Positions 7,871 through 15,145 of a DNA stretch of 64,000 nucleotides are shown here, in pieces. Position 1 is the stretch's first letter; every line of letters begins with the position of its first letter. The position numbers were made by a program, and so were the translations under genes. The stretch is taken from the NCBI GenBank assembly GCA_949299755.1, contig CASGBA010000008.1, positions 1 through 64,000 of the forward strand. Direction: 5' to 3'. The DNA is from an uncultured Treponema sp. (GTDB taxonomy: Bacteria; Spirochaetota; Spirochaetia; Treponematales; Treponemataceae). The notes below the pieces were generated by a model. That model saw only the letters and a program-made list of their open reading frames with translations, was not told the DNA's origin and ran no database searches.

Positions 7871-9559
7871 TCATTTTCCCCTTATGCCAAAAAGTTTTTT
7901 AAAGAAATTCTTGATTCCCTTTCCGACAGTTTTTTTCGCTCCGGCTGCCCGGTTAACGGTGGAGGCAGTCTTTCCGCTGTGCTTTTGCTTGTCACTGTTA
8001 AACTTGGAATTTCCTGTCTTTTTCCTATTTGCACCGTGATCCTTTCCTTTCGCTCCTGATTTTCCACGGAATGCGGAATTATCCTTCCCCCGGTGCTTTT
8101 TATCTTTGCTGTGACGGGTTGTTCCGGATGTCTCCTGTCCCTGGGTTCCACTGCCTGAAGCATATTTTTGCTGGTAATATTGCATCCTTTCTTCAAAGGA
8201 AAGACGGGACAAATCCTTTTCTCCGGAAGCTGAATGCTTTCCGTGGCGGTCTTCCTGCTTGCGGCTTCCCCTGCCTTTTCCGCCGGAAAAATTCTTTGGC
8301 CCACGGACCATTGAGCGGGCACCTTTTCCACCGTCCCTGCCGCCGCTCCTGGATTTGCGCTCCGGGCCGTCGTCATAATCATTCTCATAACGGGCAATTT
8401 TTATGTACATTCCGGCGCTTTTATCATCCGCAAAGGAATTATCCGAAAGGGTACCCACAGGGATTTTTATTCCGATATACCGTTCTATTGAAGGCAGGTT
8501 GTACACATCCTGTTCAGAGCAAAAACTGTAGGCTTTTCCTGATTTCCCGGCCCGGGCGGTACGGCCTATACGGTGGACATAATTCTCCGCTTCTTCAGGC
8601 AGGTCAAAATTGATAACCATGGCCAAATCATCCACATCAAGCCCTCTGGCAGCCACGTCGGTGGCCACAAGGCAGCGCAGGGAACCGGATTTAAACGAAT
8701 CTATAACCTGAAGCCGTTTAGTTTGCGGCAAATCCCCTATTATAAAATCAGTTTCAAAACCGTTAATACGCATTCTTTTCGCCACAACTTCGCTCATGCG
8801 TTTTGTATTGCAGAACACAATGAGGCTTTCCGGCTTTTCGTCACGGATAATCCCGCAAAGGAGACGCATTTTTTCATCACTGGAAACATGGAAAAGCTGC
8901 TGGTCGATTTCATCCACAGTAATATTTTCAGCTTCAATAGTAACCTCAACCGCATTGGAGGTGTATTCCCAAGCAAGGTTTTTAACCCAGGAATTCAGGG
9001 TTGCACTGAAAAGCATTGTCTGCCGGGCAGATGAAGGGGGCAAAACCTTTATGAGCTTCCTCAAGTCCGGATAAAAACCCATATCGAACATACGGTCGGC
9101 CTCGTCTATCACAAGGAACGCCACAGTCCTTAAATCCATGCTTCCACTCTGCTGTAGATCTATCACACGGCCTGGAGTACCTATGATAATGTCTACCCCC
9201 TGTTTGAGGAGGGCGATCTGCCTATTATAGCCTACCCCGCCGTAAAAACTTGCGGATTTAATATCCGTATGGGCGCTTAAAATCTTCGCTTCTTCCTCAA
9301 CCTGAACAGCAAGTTCACGGGTTGGAGTCATGATAAGGGCTTTTTTCCCTTTTAACTCCGGATTCGAAAGCAGCCTCTGAAGCACGGTTATCAGATAAGC
9401 GGCCGTTTTTCCGGAACCAGTCTGTGACTGGACATACAGGTCGGATCCCTGCAGCCCTGCCTTAAGAACTTCTTCCTGAACAGGCATGCAGGTAACATAT
9501 CCGGCATCGGATATACCCTGTTCAAGGGTTGTATCAAGTGTTAAATCTGTAAATTTCAT
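7871..9559 (-). CDS. DEAD-box ATP-dependent RNA helicase with basic tail
   Basis: A 562-residue RNA helicase. Motifs appear in order: Q motif region (CMPVQEEV), I (SQTGSGKT), Ia (PTRELAVQ), GG (YGGVGY), II (VIDEADRMFDMGF), III (SATL), IV (IVFCNTK), V (ATDVAARGLDVDDL) and VI (YVHRIGRTARAG). From about residue 405 the tail is a low-complexity run of Lys, Arg, Gly and Ser typical of RNA-binding extensions in RhlE/RhlB/DeaD-type enzymes involved in ribosome assembly and RNA decay. The ATG has no Shine-Dalgarno, and a promoter places +1 within one base of it. The gene is divergent from a metallophosphoesterase with the same property. Confidence 0.92.
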   Translation of the reverse strand: MKFTDLTLDTTLEQGISDAGYVTCMPVQEEVLKAGLQGSDLYVQSQTGSGKTAAYLITVLQRLLSNPELKGKKALIMTPTRELAVQVEEEAKILSAHTDIKSASFYGGVGYNRQIALLKQGVDIIIGTPGRVIDLQQSGSMDLRTVAFLVIDEADRMFDMGFYPDLRKLIKVLPPSSARQTMLFSATLNSWVKNLAWEYTSNAVEVTIEAENITVDEIDQQLFHVSSDEKMRLLCGIIRDEKPESLIVFCNTKRMSEVVAKRMRINGFETDFIIGDLPQTKRLQVIDSFKSGSLRCLVATDVAARGLDVDDLAMVINFDLPEEAENYVHRIGRTARAGKSGKAYSFCSEQDVYNLPSIERYIGIKIPVGTLSDNSFADDKSAGMYIKIARYENDYDDGPERKSRSGGRDGGKGARSMVRGPKNFSGGKGRGSRKQEDRHGKHSASGEKDLSRLSFEERMQYYQQKYASGSGTQGQETSGTTRHSKDKKHRGKDNSAFRGKSGAKGKDHGANRKKTGNSKFNSDKQKHSGKTASTVNRAAGAKKTVGKGIKNFFKKLFGIRGK

Positions 9560-9566
9560 TGTTCAC

Positions 9567-9594
9567 AGAATATCACAAAGAAAAAATTTGAAAA
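9567..9594 (-). promoter_or_regulatory. Promoter giving a leaderless helicase mRNA
   Basis: On the minus strand TTTTCA (9589-9594) and TATTCT (9567-9572) are 16 bases apart. Counting 7 bases from the -10 end puts +1 at 9560, one base before the ATG at 9559. Confidence 0.45.
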
Positions 9595-9669
9595 AGATGT
9601 ATTTTTGTTTCCGCGGCTTATTTCCCGGAAAGACACATGGAATAAAGTAAAAATGATTACTGCCTTTCA

Positions 9670-9698
9670 TTGATTTTTCACCAAAATCAAGATATAAT
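9670..9698 (+). promoter_or_regulatory. Promoter giving a near-leaderless phosphoesterase mRNA
   Basis: TTGATT (9670-9675), 17 bases, then a perfect TATAAT (9693-9698). The predicted +1 is near 9705, three bases before the ATG at 9708, which has no Shine-Dalgarno sequence. Confidence 0.6.
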
Positions 9699-9707
9699 TC
9701 TTTTGCA

Positions 9708-10466
9708 ATGCGTTTTATTGTTGCTTCTGATATACATGCTAATTTACCAGCTCTGGAAGCTTTTTACTCCCTCCTGGATTCAAAGGGGTTTTCGGGGACG
9801 CCCGTCTATTTTTTGGGGGATTATGTGAATTTGGGAGCATTCCCGGATGAAACAGTTTCGCTCCTCCGGACAAAACAAGCTGAAATTTTTCTTATGGGCA
9901 ACCATGACAGATATATTGTCAACATCCAGTCTTTAATGGACAATCCCTATATCGATGACCAGGAGGGTATCCAGCACTGTGTCTGGACGAAAGAATGCCT
10001 GTCTGTGGAAAACCTGGAATGGCTCACCAACTTAAAAACAGAATTCACTTTTGAAGCTGAAGGCTGGACGGTGGATTTAATCCACGGACGTTATGGCTCC
10101 GATGAGGAAACAATAGACGAGGAAAAGCTGCCTGCGTTTTCAGGAAACACGGTTTTTATTTGCGGCCACACACATATTCCCCGTGACAGCAGCGGTTCTA
10201 CGGCTTCCGGGAAATACCGCGTTTTGAATCCAGGCAGCCTGGGGAAACCCTTGGACGGAGATAACCGGGGGGCTTTTGGAATTGTGGATATTTCCGCCGG
10301 AACAAAAGAAAACCCGGGCAACCTGTCCTTTGAAATTGTACGCTTTGAATATGACATTGAAAAAAATGTTGCAGCCCTTAAAAAACAAAAAGTTCCATGG
10401 CGAAACGGTATCATAAACAGCCTAAGAAGCGCCGTATATATCAACGGGAATCCTGAAAAAACATGA
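9708..10466 (+). CDS. Metallophosphoesterase (YfcE/ApaH-like)
   Basis: A 252-residue calcineurin-like phosphoesterase with the metal-site motifs in order: DIHANLPAL, GDYVNLG, GNHDRY, HGRYG and GHTHIPR, and the PGSLGKP segment that follows the last motif in this family. Such enzymes hydrolyse phosphodiesters or phosphoproteins at a di-metal centre, and the substrate cannot be told here. The ATG at 9708 directly follows a strong promoter and lacks a ribosome-binding site. Its TGA overlaps the ATG of the next gene (ATGA at 10463-10466), so the two phosphoesterases are coupled. Confidence 0.87.
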   Translation: MRFIVASDIHANLPALEAFYSLLDSKGFSGTPVYFLGDYVNLGAFPDETVSLLRTKQAEIFLMGNHDRYIVNIQSLMDNPYIDDQEGIQHCVWTKECLSVENLEWLTNLKTEFTFEAEGWTVDLIHGRYGSDEETIDEEKLPAFSGNTVFICGHTHIPRDSSGSTASGKYRVLNPGSLGKPLDGDNRGAFGIVDISAGTKENPGNLSFEIVRFEYDIEKNVAALKKQKVPWRNGIINSLRSAVYINGNPEKT

Positions 10467-11347
10467 TAGCCCCTGAAAAACCAAAAGGTGCCGTACGGGT
10501 TTTTTCCGGAGGGGATCTCTTTGGAGAAAGCGGCATGAGGTGTGTTTTAAGCCTGCTTCCTTCCCTGCTTAAAACTGAAAAAATTGACTTTTGTATTATC
10601 AACGGCGAAAACACAGACGGAGGTTCAGGGATCACGGAGGAACAGGTTGAAAAACTATTCAGTAGCGGTGTGGATGTCATAACCGGCGGGAACCACTCCT
10701 TTGAAAAAAAATCCCTGTGGCCTGTGCTGGACAAATATACCAATATTATCCGGCCCGGGAATTTCCCCATTTTAGACAATGATACGATACAGAGAAATCA
10801 AAAACTTTTCCCGGATCAGGCTGCAAGTTTACCCGGGAAAGGATATACAATAGTGGAAAAAGATGCCGGAGGCTCACCGGCAAGACTTTGTGTAGTCAAC
10901 ATACAGGGAAGGGAATTTATGAAAGCCTTGGACTGTCCCTTCCGGTATATGGAAAATATTCTGGAAATTATGAAAACGGAGTATCCGGGGGTTCCTGTGG
11001 TTGTGGATTTCCACGGTGAATCAAACAACGAAAAGGAAGCTTTTTGCCTTTATTTCGATGGAAAAATTTCAGCGGTAACCGGAACCCATACCCATGTCCA
11101 AACGGCGGACGCAAGAATTCTGGAAGGCGGTACCGCCTGCATTTCCGATCTGGGCATGTGCGGGCCGGTCCGTTCTGTAATCGGATCCGATCCGGAAGAT
11201 TCAATCCAAAAAGCCTTATACCAAACCGTCCGGCAAATGAAGGAAGCGCCGGGACCGGCGGCGCTGCGTGGTTGTATCACCGATATTGACAGGACCACCT
11301 TAAAAGCCCTTTCAATCACAACGGTTGATGAAAAAGAGTCCCTGTAA
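10463..11347 (+). CDS. YmdB-family metallophosphoesterase
   Basis: A 294-residue protein of the YmdB (TIGR00282-type) family, which in Bacillus acts as a cyclic-nucleotide phosphodiesterase influencing biofilm and motility genes. Visible metal-site motifs are GGDLFGESG, INGENTDGGSGI, TGGNHSFEKK, VDFHGESNNEKEA and TGTHTHVQTADARI. These match the family order (GD, N, GNH, H, GTHTHVQ). Normal length is about 260-280 residues; this one has a slightly longer N-terminus. It overlaps the preceding phosphoesterase by four bases. The next gene, a LacI regulator, is convergent. Confidence 0.9.
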   Translation: MIAPEKPKGAVRVFSGGDLFGESGMRCVLSLLPSLLKTEKIDFCIINGENTDGGSGITEEQVEKLFSSGVDVITGGNHSFEKKSLWPVLDKYTNIIRPGNFPILDNDTIQRNQKLFPDQAASLPGKGYTIVEKDAGGSPARLCVVNIQGREFMKALDCPFRYMENILEIMKTEYPGVPVVVDFHGESNNEKEAFCLYFDGKISAVTGTHTHVQTADARILEGGTACISDLGMCGPVRSVIGSDPEDSIQKALYQTVRQMKEAPGPAALRGCITDIDRTTLKALSITTVDEKESL

Positions 11348-11357
11348 TAGTTCCAAA

Positions 11358-12380
11358 TTACCTTTTGGAAGAAGCTCTTTCATGGACCATACACGGAAGC
11401 ATAATCGTCCCGTTTTCGCCGGATGCACCTGTGTCCAGAACAATCTCAATCGCGCGGCGGCCAATACCCAGAAGGGGGATCTCTACGGTTGATATCTGGG
11501 GATTATAAAACCGGCTGACCTCCCTGTTATCAAAACCGAATATGGATACATCAACGCCAGGGCGAAAGCCATGATCACGGCACCAATCCACAACACCACC
11601 CGCCATCAAGTCATTGAAAGCAAACACAGCGGTAACTCCGGACTTCAAAAGAACCGGCGCCAATTCATATCCTGAACCCTTTTCCCAGTCACCGAAAACT
11701 ACATTTTTATCATTATACTGTATATTATGATTTAAAAGAGCTTCCCTGTAACCGGCCAGCCTTTGTTGGGTGGAATAACTTGACAAAGGGCCGCATATAA
11801 CACCTATGTTGCGGTGATTTTGCTGTATCAGCAGAGCGGTCACATCATAGCCTGCTTTCCTGTCATCCATTAAAACCGATGGAAGCAAGCGGTTGCCGGA
11901 ATAACAATAAGCATAAACAAATGGCACCGGCAGGGAACGGGGTATATACGAAATATCATGGCAATGATATCCTACGTATACAATACCTTCAACCTGCTTT
12001 TCCAACAGGTTTTTTACGGTCTTTCCGATAAGTCCGTGATGGGCGGGAGAATCTATAAAATTACTGCCGAATTTTTTATACAAACGCATATTTTCCAGAA
12101 TGGCTTCATATCCTTTTTCGGAACAATATTCATAAATACCATCCACAATGTCAGGTGTGTTAAAAACAGTGAGGTCTTCAGTTATAATCCCTATGGTATT
12201 TGACTTTCCTTTTTGAAGCCGCCGGGCAAACACATTAACCGTATAATTAAGTTTTTTCGCCAATCCAAGAATCTCGTTCCTTTTTTCAGGACTGGCTGCT
12301 CCGGGTTTACCATTCAGTACATTTGAGACAGTGGCAGCGGAAACCCCTGCAAGTCTGGCGATTTCTTTTATCGTAGTCAT
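11358..12380 (-). CDS. LacI-family transcriptional regulator, probable GH127 repressor
   Basis: A 340-residue LacI/GalR regulator. The N-terminal helix-turn-helix (TIKEIARLAGVSAATVSNVLN) is followed by the hinge and a periplasmic-binding-protein-like sensor domain (IGIITEDL, FNDLMAGGVVDW, IFGFDNREVSRFYNP). It is divergent from the GH127 gene, whose promoter carries a CG-centred palindrome of LacI-family type, so it probably represses that gene and responds to an arabinose-containing sugar (inference). ATG 12380 has no ribosome-binding site. A TTG at 12395 would be the only upstream start. The promoter places +1 exactly on the ATG. Confidence 0.87.
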   Translation of the reverse strand: MTTIKEIARLAGVSAATVSNVLNGKPGAASPEKRNEILGLAKKLNYTVNVFARRLQKGKSNTIGIITEDLTVFNTPDIVDGIYEYCSEKGYEAILENMRLYKKFGSNFIDSPAHHGLIGKTVKNLLEKQVEGIVYVGYHCHDISYIPRSLPVPFVYAYCYSGNRLLPSVLMDDRKAGYDVTALLIQQNHRNIGVICGPLSSYSTQQRLAGYREALLNHNIQYNDKNVVFGDWEKGSGYELAPVLLKSGVTAVFAFNDLMAGGVVDWCRDHGFRPGVDVSIFGFDNREVSRFYNPQISTVEIPLLGIGRRAIEIVLDTGASGENGTIMLPCMVHERASSKR

Positions 12381-12386
12381 AACAAT

Positions 12387-12415
12387 ATTGTACAATACTA
12401 TCCTGTGAAAGTGAA
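12387..12415 (-). promoter_or_regulatory. Promoter giving a leaderless lacI-type mRNA
   Basis: Minus strand: TTCACT (12410-12415), 17 bases, TACAAT (12387-12392). The predicted +1 coincides with the A of the ATG at 12380. The -10 sits inside the palindrome ATTGTACAAT (12387-12396), which could also bind a regulator. Confidence 0.5.
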
Positions 12416-12433
12416 TAAAAAGGAAACGGACGC

Positions 12434-12462
12434 TTGCTTTTTCAGTAAGCTTGTTATATGTT
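12434..12462 (+). promoter_or_regulatory. GH127 promoter
   Basis: TTGCTT (12434-12439), 17 bases, TATGTT (12457-12462). The start region immediately downstream carries the operator-like palindrome. Confidence 0.5.
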
Positions 12463-12481
12463 TAATAAAACGTTTAAGTAA
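12462..12481 (+). promoter_or_regulatory. LacI-family operator candidate
   Basis: A 20-base imperfect palindrome centred on CG (12471-12472) with the core AAACGTTT. Eight of ten position pairs match. It begins at the end of the -10 box and covers the expected transcription start, an ideal place for repression by the divergent LacI regulator. This is read by eye; no motif search was possible. Confidence 0.5.
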
Positions 12482-12499
12482 ATCACAGGGAGAACCCAA

Positions 12500-14341
12500 T
12501 TGCCGGAAGCAAGGGGCTATGCGCCTTTAAAGAACATCAAGATAAATGATAAATACTGGAACAGATACACAGGTTTAGTCGCTTCAAAAATTTTACCATA
12601 TCAATGGGAAATACTAAATGACAATGTAAAAGACGCCCCTCCCAGCAGATGTCTATATAATTTCAAGCTGGTCGCGGGAGATATCAAAGGAGAACGGAAA
12701 GGAATGGTTTTCCAGGATTCGGATGCCGCAAAATGGCTGGAAGCGGTGGCATACAGCCTGGCCAGCCACCCTGATCCGGATTTGGAAAAAAAAGCTGACA
12801 GCGTTATTGATTTAATATGCAGGGCACAACAAAAAGACGGCTACTTGAATACCTACTACACCCTTGTTGAACCTGAAAACCGGTGGCAAAATTTGTGCGA
12901 GGGTCATGAACTTTATTGCGCCGGTCATTTTATCGAAGCGGCGGTTGCCTATTACCAAAGCACCGGAAAAAGAAAACTGCTTGACTGTCTTTGCCGATTT
13001 GCCGATTTGATTGCGGAAATTTTCGGGCCGGAAGAAAACCAAATACATGGTTATCCTGGGCATCCGGAAATAGAACTGGCTCTGGTAAAACTATATCGCA
13101 TCACAGGCAAAAAAAATTACCTCAATCTCGCTGAGTATTTTATCAACACCAGAGGCTCATCTCCCAACTATTTTCTTGAAGAAATGAAAAAACCCGGTTT
13201 CAAGCATATTTTTAACGAATTCATTAATTACGATCCGGTTTATTCCCAATCCCATATACCGCTAAGGGAACAAAAAACAGCGGAAGGGCATGCAGTCAGG
13301 GCTGTTTATCTTTATTGCGCAATGGCTGATATAGCAGAAATGAATGACGATAAACAGCTTCTGGAACAGTGTAAAATTCTTTGGCAGAATATTACCGGAA
13401 AAAGAATGTTCATAACAGGCAGCATCGGTTCCTCCGGAATGTGGGAACGGTTCACGACGGATTATGATCTTCCCAACGACAGCAATTATTCCGAAACCTG
13501 TGCATCCATAGGGTTGTTTTTTTTCGGTTTCAGGATGGCGGAAATAACCCACGAGTCTTCATATATAGATGTTTGCGAAAGAGCTTTATACAATACAATC
13601 CGGGCCGGAATTTCCATGCGGGGAGACAGATACTTTTACGTAAACCCGTTGGAGGTATGGCCGGCGATATGCATGGATAAAACCTCCAGAGCCCATGTAA
13701 AAGCTGTCCGGCAAAAATGGTTTGACGTGGCATGCTGTCCTACAAATATCGCCAGAACACTTGCATCCTTAGGAAGATATATTTATACACTTGTGGATTC
13801 CGGCCTTTTTGTAAACCTATTCATCCAAAATGAAGCGGAAATTCCAATTAACGGGGATAAAGTAAAAATAAAACTGGAAACCGATTATCCTAAAACCGGC
13901 AAAATAAAGTTGCGAATATCCGGGATACATAAACCATTGAATCTTCACTTGAGAATACCGATATTCGCCAAAAATACAAGGATTCTGTTTAACGGTAAAA
14001 TTTCCGAAAAAGCTGTCCCTGGTAAATATTTCAGTCTGTGTTGTGAAGAACCGGAAAACAATGTCGAAATGAATTTCAACATTGTGCCGGAATTCGTATA
14101 TGCGAATCCTTTGGTAAGGGCAAACTGCGGAAAATCAGCTTTAATCAGAGGACCTGAAGTATACTGCCTTGAAGAATGCGATAACGGCGAAAACCTGGCG
14201 TCCGTGTACATTGATACTTCAAAAAACGTGGAAGTCGAATGGAAAGAAAACTTGATGGAAGGAACATCTGTTCTTCATTGCCGTGGATTCAAGCTTAACA
14301 GTGACACTGACAATTCAGTGTGTATAGAACCGCCGGAATGA
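12500..14341 (+). CDS. GH127 beta-L-arabinofuranosidase, cut short by an in-frame TGA
   Basis: A 613-residue cytoplasmic-type protein of the GH127 (DUF1680) family, which releases L-arabinofuranose with retention through a zinc-bound Cys nucleophile. Expected active-site residues line up with the Bifidobacterium HypBA1 pattern: Glu316 (MWERF), Glu332 and Cys334 (SETCAS), and Cys412-Cys413 (ACCPTN). The spacings match the family. Translation starts at TTG 12500 with CAGGGAG upstream. The frame stops at TGA 14339-14341. The same frame then continues for 30 sense codons to TAA 14432-14434, encoding ITAIPYGSWGNRKEGEMIVW, the usual family C-terminus. The stop is either a recent nonsense mutation, a sequencing error or recoding. 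The catalytic part is intact. Confidence 0.88.
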   Translation: MPEARGYAPLKNIKINDKYWNRYTGLVASKILPYQWEILNDNVKDAPPSRCLYNFKLVAGDIKGERKGMVFQDSDAAKWLEAVAYSLASHPDPDLEKKADSVIDLICRAQQKDGYLNTYYTLVEPENRWQNLCEGHELYCAGHFIEAAVAYYQSTGKRKLLDCLCRFADLIAEIFGPEENQIHGYPGHPEIELALVKLYRITGKKNYLNLAEYFINTRGSSPNYFLEEMKKPGFKHIFNEFINYDPVYSQSHIPLREQKTAEGHAVRAVYLYCAMADIAEMNDDKQLLEQCKILWQNITGKRMFITGSIGSSGMWERFTTDYDLPNDSNYSETCASIGLFFFGFRMAEITHESSYIDVCERALYNTIRAGISMRGDRYFYVNPLEVWPAICMDKTSRAHVKAVRQKWFDVACCPTNIARTLASLGRYIYTLVDSGLFVNLFIQNEAEIPINGDKVKIKLETDYPKTGKIKLRISGIHKPLNLHLRIPIFAKNTRILFNGKISEKAVPGKYFSLCCEEPENNVEMNFNIVPEFVYANPLVRANCGKSALIRGPEVYCLEECDNGENLASVYIDTSKNVEVEWKENLMEGTSVLHCRGFKLNSDTDNSVCIEPPE

Positions 14342-14434
14342 AAGGAACAATCCATTACAGCAATTCCATATGGTTCCTGGGGTAACAGAAAAGAAGGCGA
14401 AATGATTGTATGGATGCATGTAAAGGATTTGTAA
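14342..14434 (+). pseudogene. GH127 C-terminal remnant beyond the in-frame TGA
   Basis: Thirty codons in the same frame as the GH127 gene, directly after its TGA, encode the AIPYGSWGNRKEGEM segment that closes most GH127 proteins, and end at TAA. No start codon or ribosome-binding site suits a separate gene. This is the missing C-terminus of the enzyme. Confidence 0.75.
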
Positions 14435-14495
14435 ATAAACACACCTACGTCCAATATTCATTGACAGCATAGAAACCAGCGGATAGGATGGAGTT

Positions 14496-14750
14496 ATGAT
14501 TAAGACAGCTTTATTTATAATATCCTCCGCGATGACTGTTTTAATGGCTTCATGTTCAAGAAAATTTTATGGCGGAATACATGAACCGCCTGCGCCTCCT
14601 CATGGAGGAAGAGGTGCGGATTTGAATTTTATTTTCGGACCGGGAGCGGGATCTGACAGAATATTGAATGTGGCAATAAAAATCCTGATAATTGTGGCTC
14701 TGGTGTTGCTTATAAAAATCCTATATGACAAACACAATAAAAAGAAATAG
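14496..14750 (+). CDS. Small lipoprotein with C-terminal membrane helix
   Basis: An 84-residue protein with a signal peptide and lipobox-like LMASC (Cys20), a Pro/Gly-rich middle and a strongly hydrophobic segment near residues 58-77, ending in a Lys-rich tail. GGAG lies upstream of the ATG. No family is recognised. It may be an exported lipoprotein, or a two-helix membrane peptide whose N-terminal segment only resembles a signal. Confidence 0.6.
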   Translation: MIKTALFIISSAMTVLMASCSRKFYGGIHEPPAPPHGGRGADLNFIFGPGAGSDRILNVAIKILIIVALVLLIKILYDKHNKKK

Positions 14751-14861
14751 AATCGGTTCGATATCGGTAACATATTAACTTCACTTGCTTGTTTTATTAT
14801 TTACATATATTATTGAGGCGGAAACGTTAAACGGAAAAAAAACTCTTATCAGGAGAATAAC

Positions 14862-15059
14862 ATGGAAGCTTGCTTAAACAAACGCCCCTGTCCTTGCACC
14901 TTTAATTGTCCACGGCATGGGAAATGCTGCGACTGTGTTGCCTACCACCGGGATCATGACGAAGGTGTTCCGGGGTGCTTTTTCAGCAAAAAAGCCGAAG
15001 CCACTTACGACAGAAGTATCGAAGCCCTCTACCGTGACTACAAGGCGAGGAACGCCTGA
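14862..15059 (+). CDS. Cysteine-rich small protein (DUF6485-like)
   Basis: A 65-residue protein with seven Cys and three His in its first 40 residues (KRPCPCTFNCPRHGKCCDCV then HRDHDEGVPGCFF). It is likely to bind zinc or another metal. The remaining part is a charged helix. AGGAG lies 7 bases before the ATG. The pattern fits the small DUF6485-type family seen in anaerobes; the function is unknown. It stands alone on the plus strand between the small lipoprotein and rlmI. Confidence 0.72.
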   Translation: MEACLNKRPCPCTFNCPRHGKCCDCVAYHRDHDEGVPGCFFSKKAEATYDRSIEALYRDYKARNA

Positions 15060-15086
15060 AAAACCGTTACCATAGTTTTCCCTATT

Positions 15087-15114
15087 TTGACTTACCTTTT
15101 ATTCTTGATACAAT
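15087..15114 (+). promoter_or_regulatory. rlmI promoter
   Basis: TTGACT (15087-15092), 16 bases, TACAAT (15109-15114). The predicted +1 is about 15121, four bases before a six-codon mini-frame whose stop overlaps the rlmI start. Confidence 0.6.
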
Positions 15115-15124
15115 GTACTGAAAC

Positions 15125-15145
15125 ATGGACAATAATCAAATATGA
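15125..15145 (+). CDS. Possible six-codon leader ORF coupled to rlmI
   Basis: ATG at 15125 opens MDNNQI and stops at TGA 15143-15145, which overlaps the rlmI ATG (15142-15144) as ATGA. rlmI itself has no Shine-Dalgarno, so coupling from this leader could supply ribosomes. Very short, so it may be chance. Confidence 0.3.
   Translation: MDNNQI

Noticed and set aside
11339-11376. Terminator between the YmdB gene and the convergent LacI gene
   Set aside because: The TTCCAAA/TTTGGAA stem is AT-rich, has no T-run and overlaps the end of the LacI gene.
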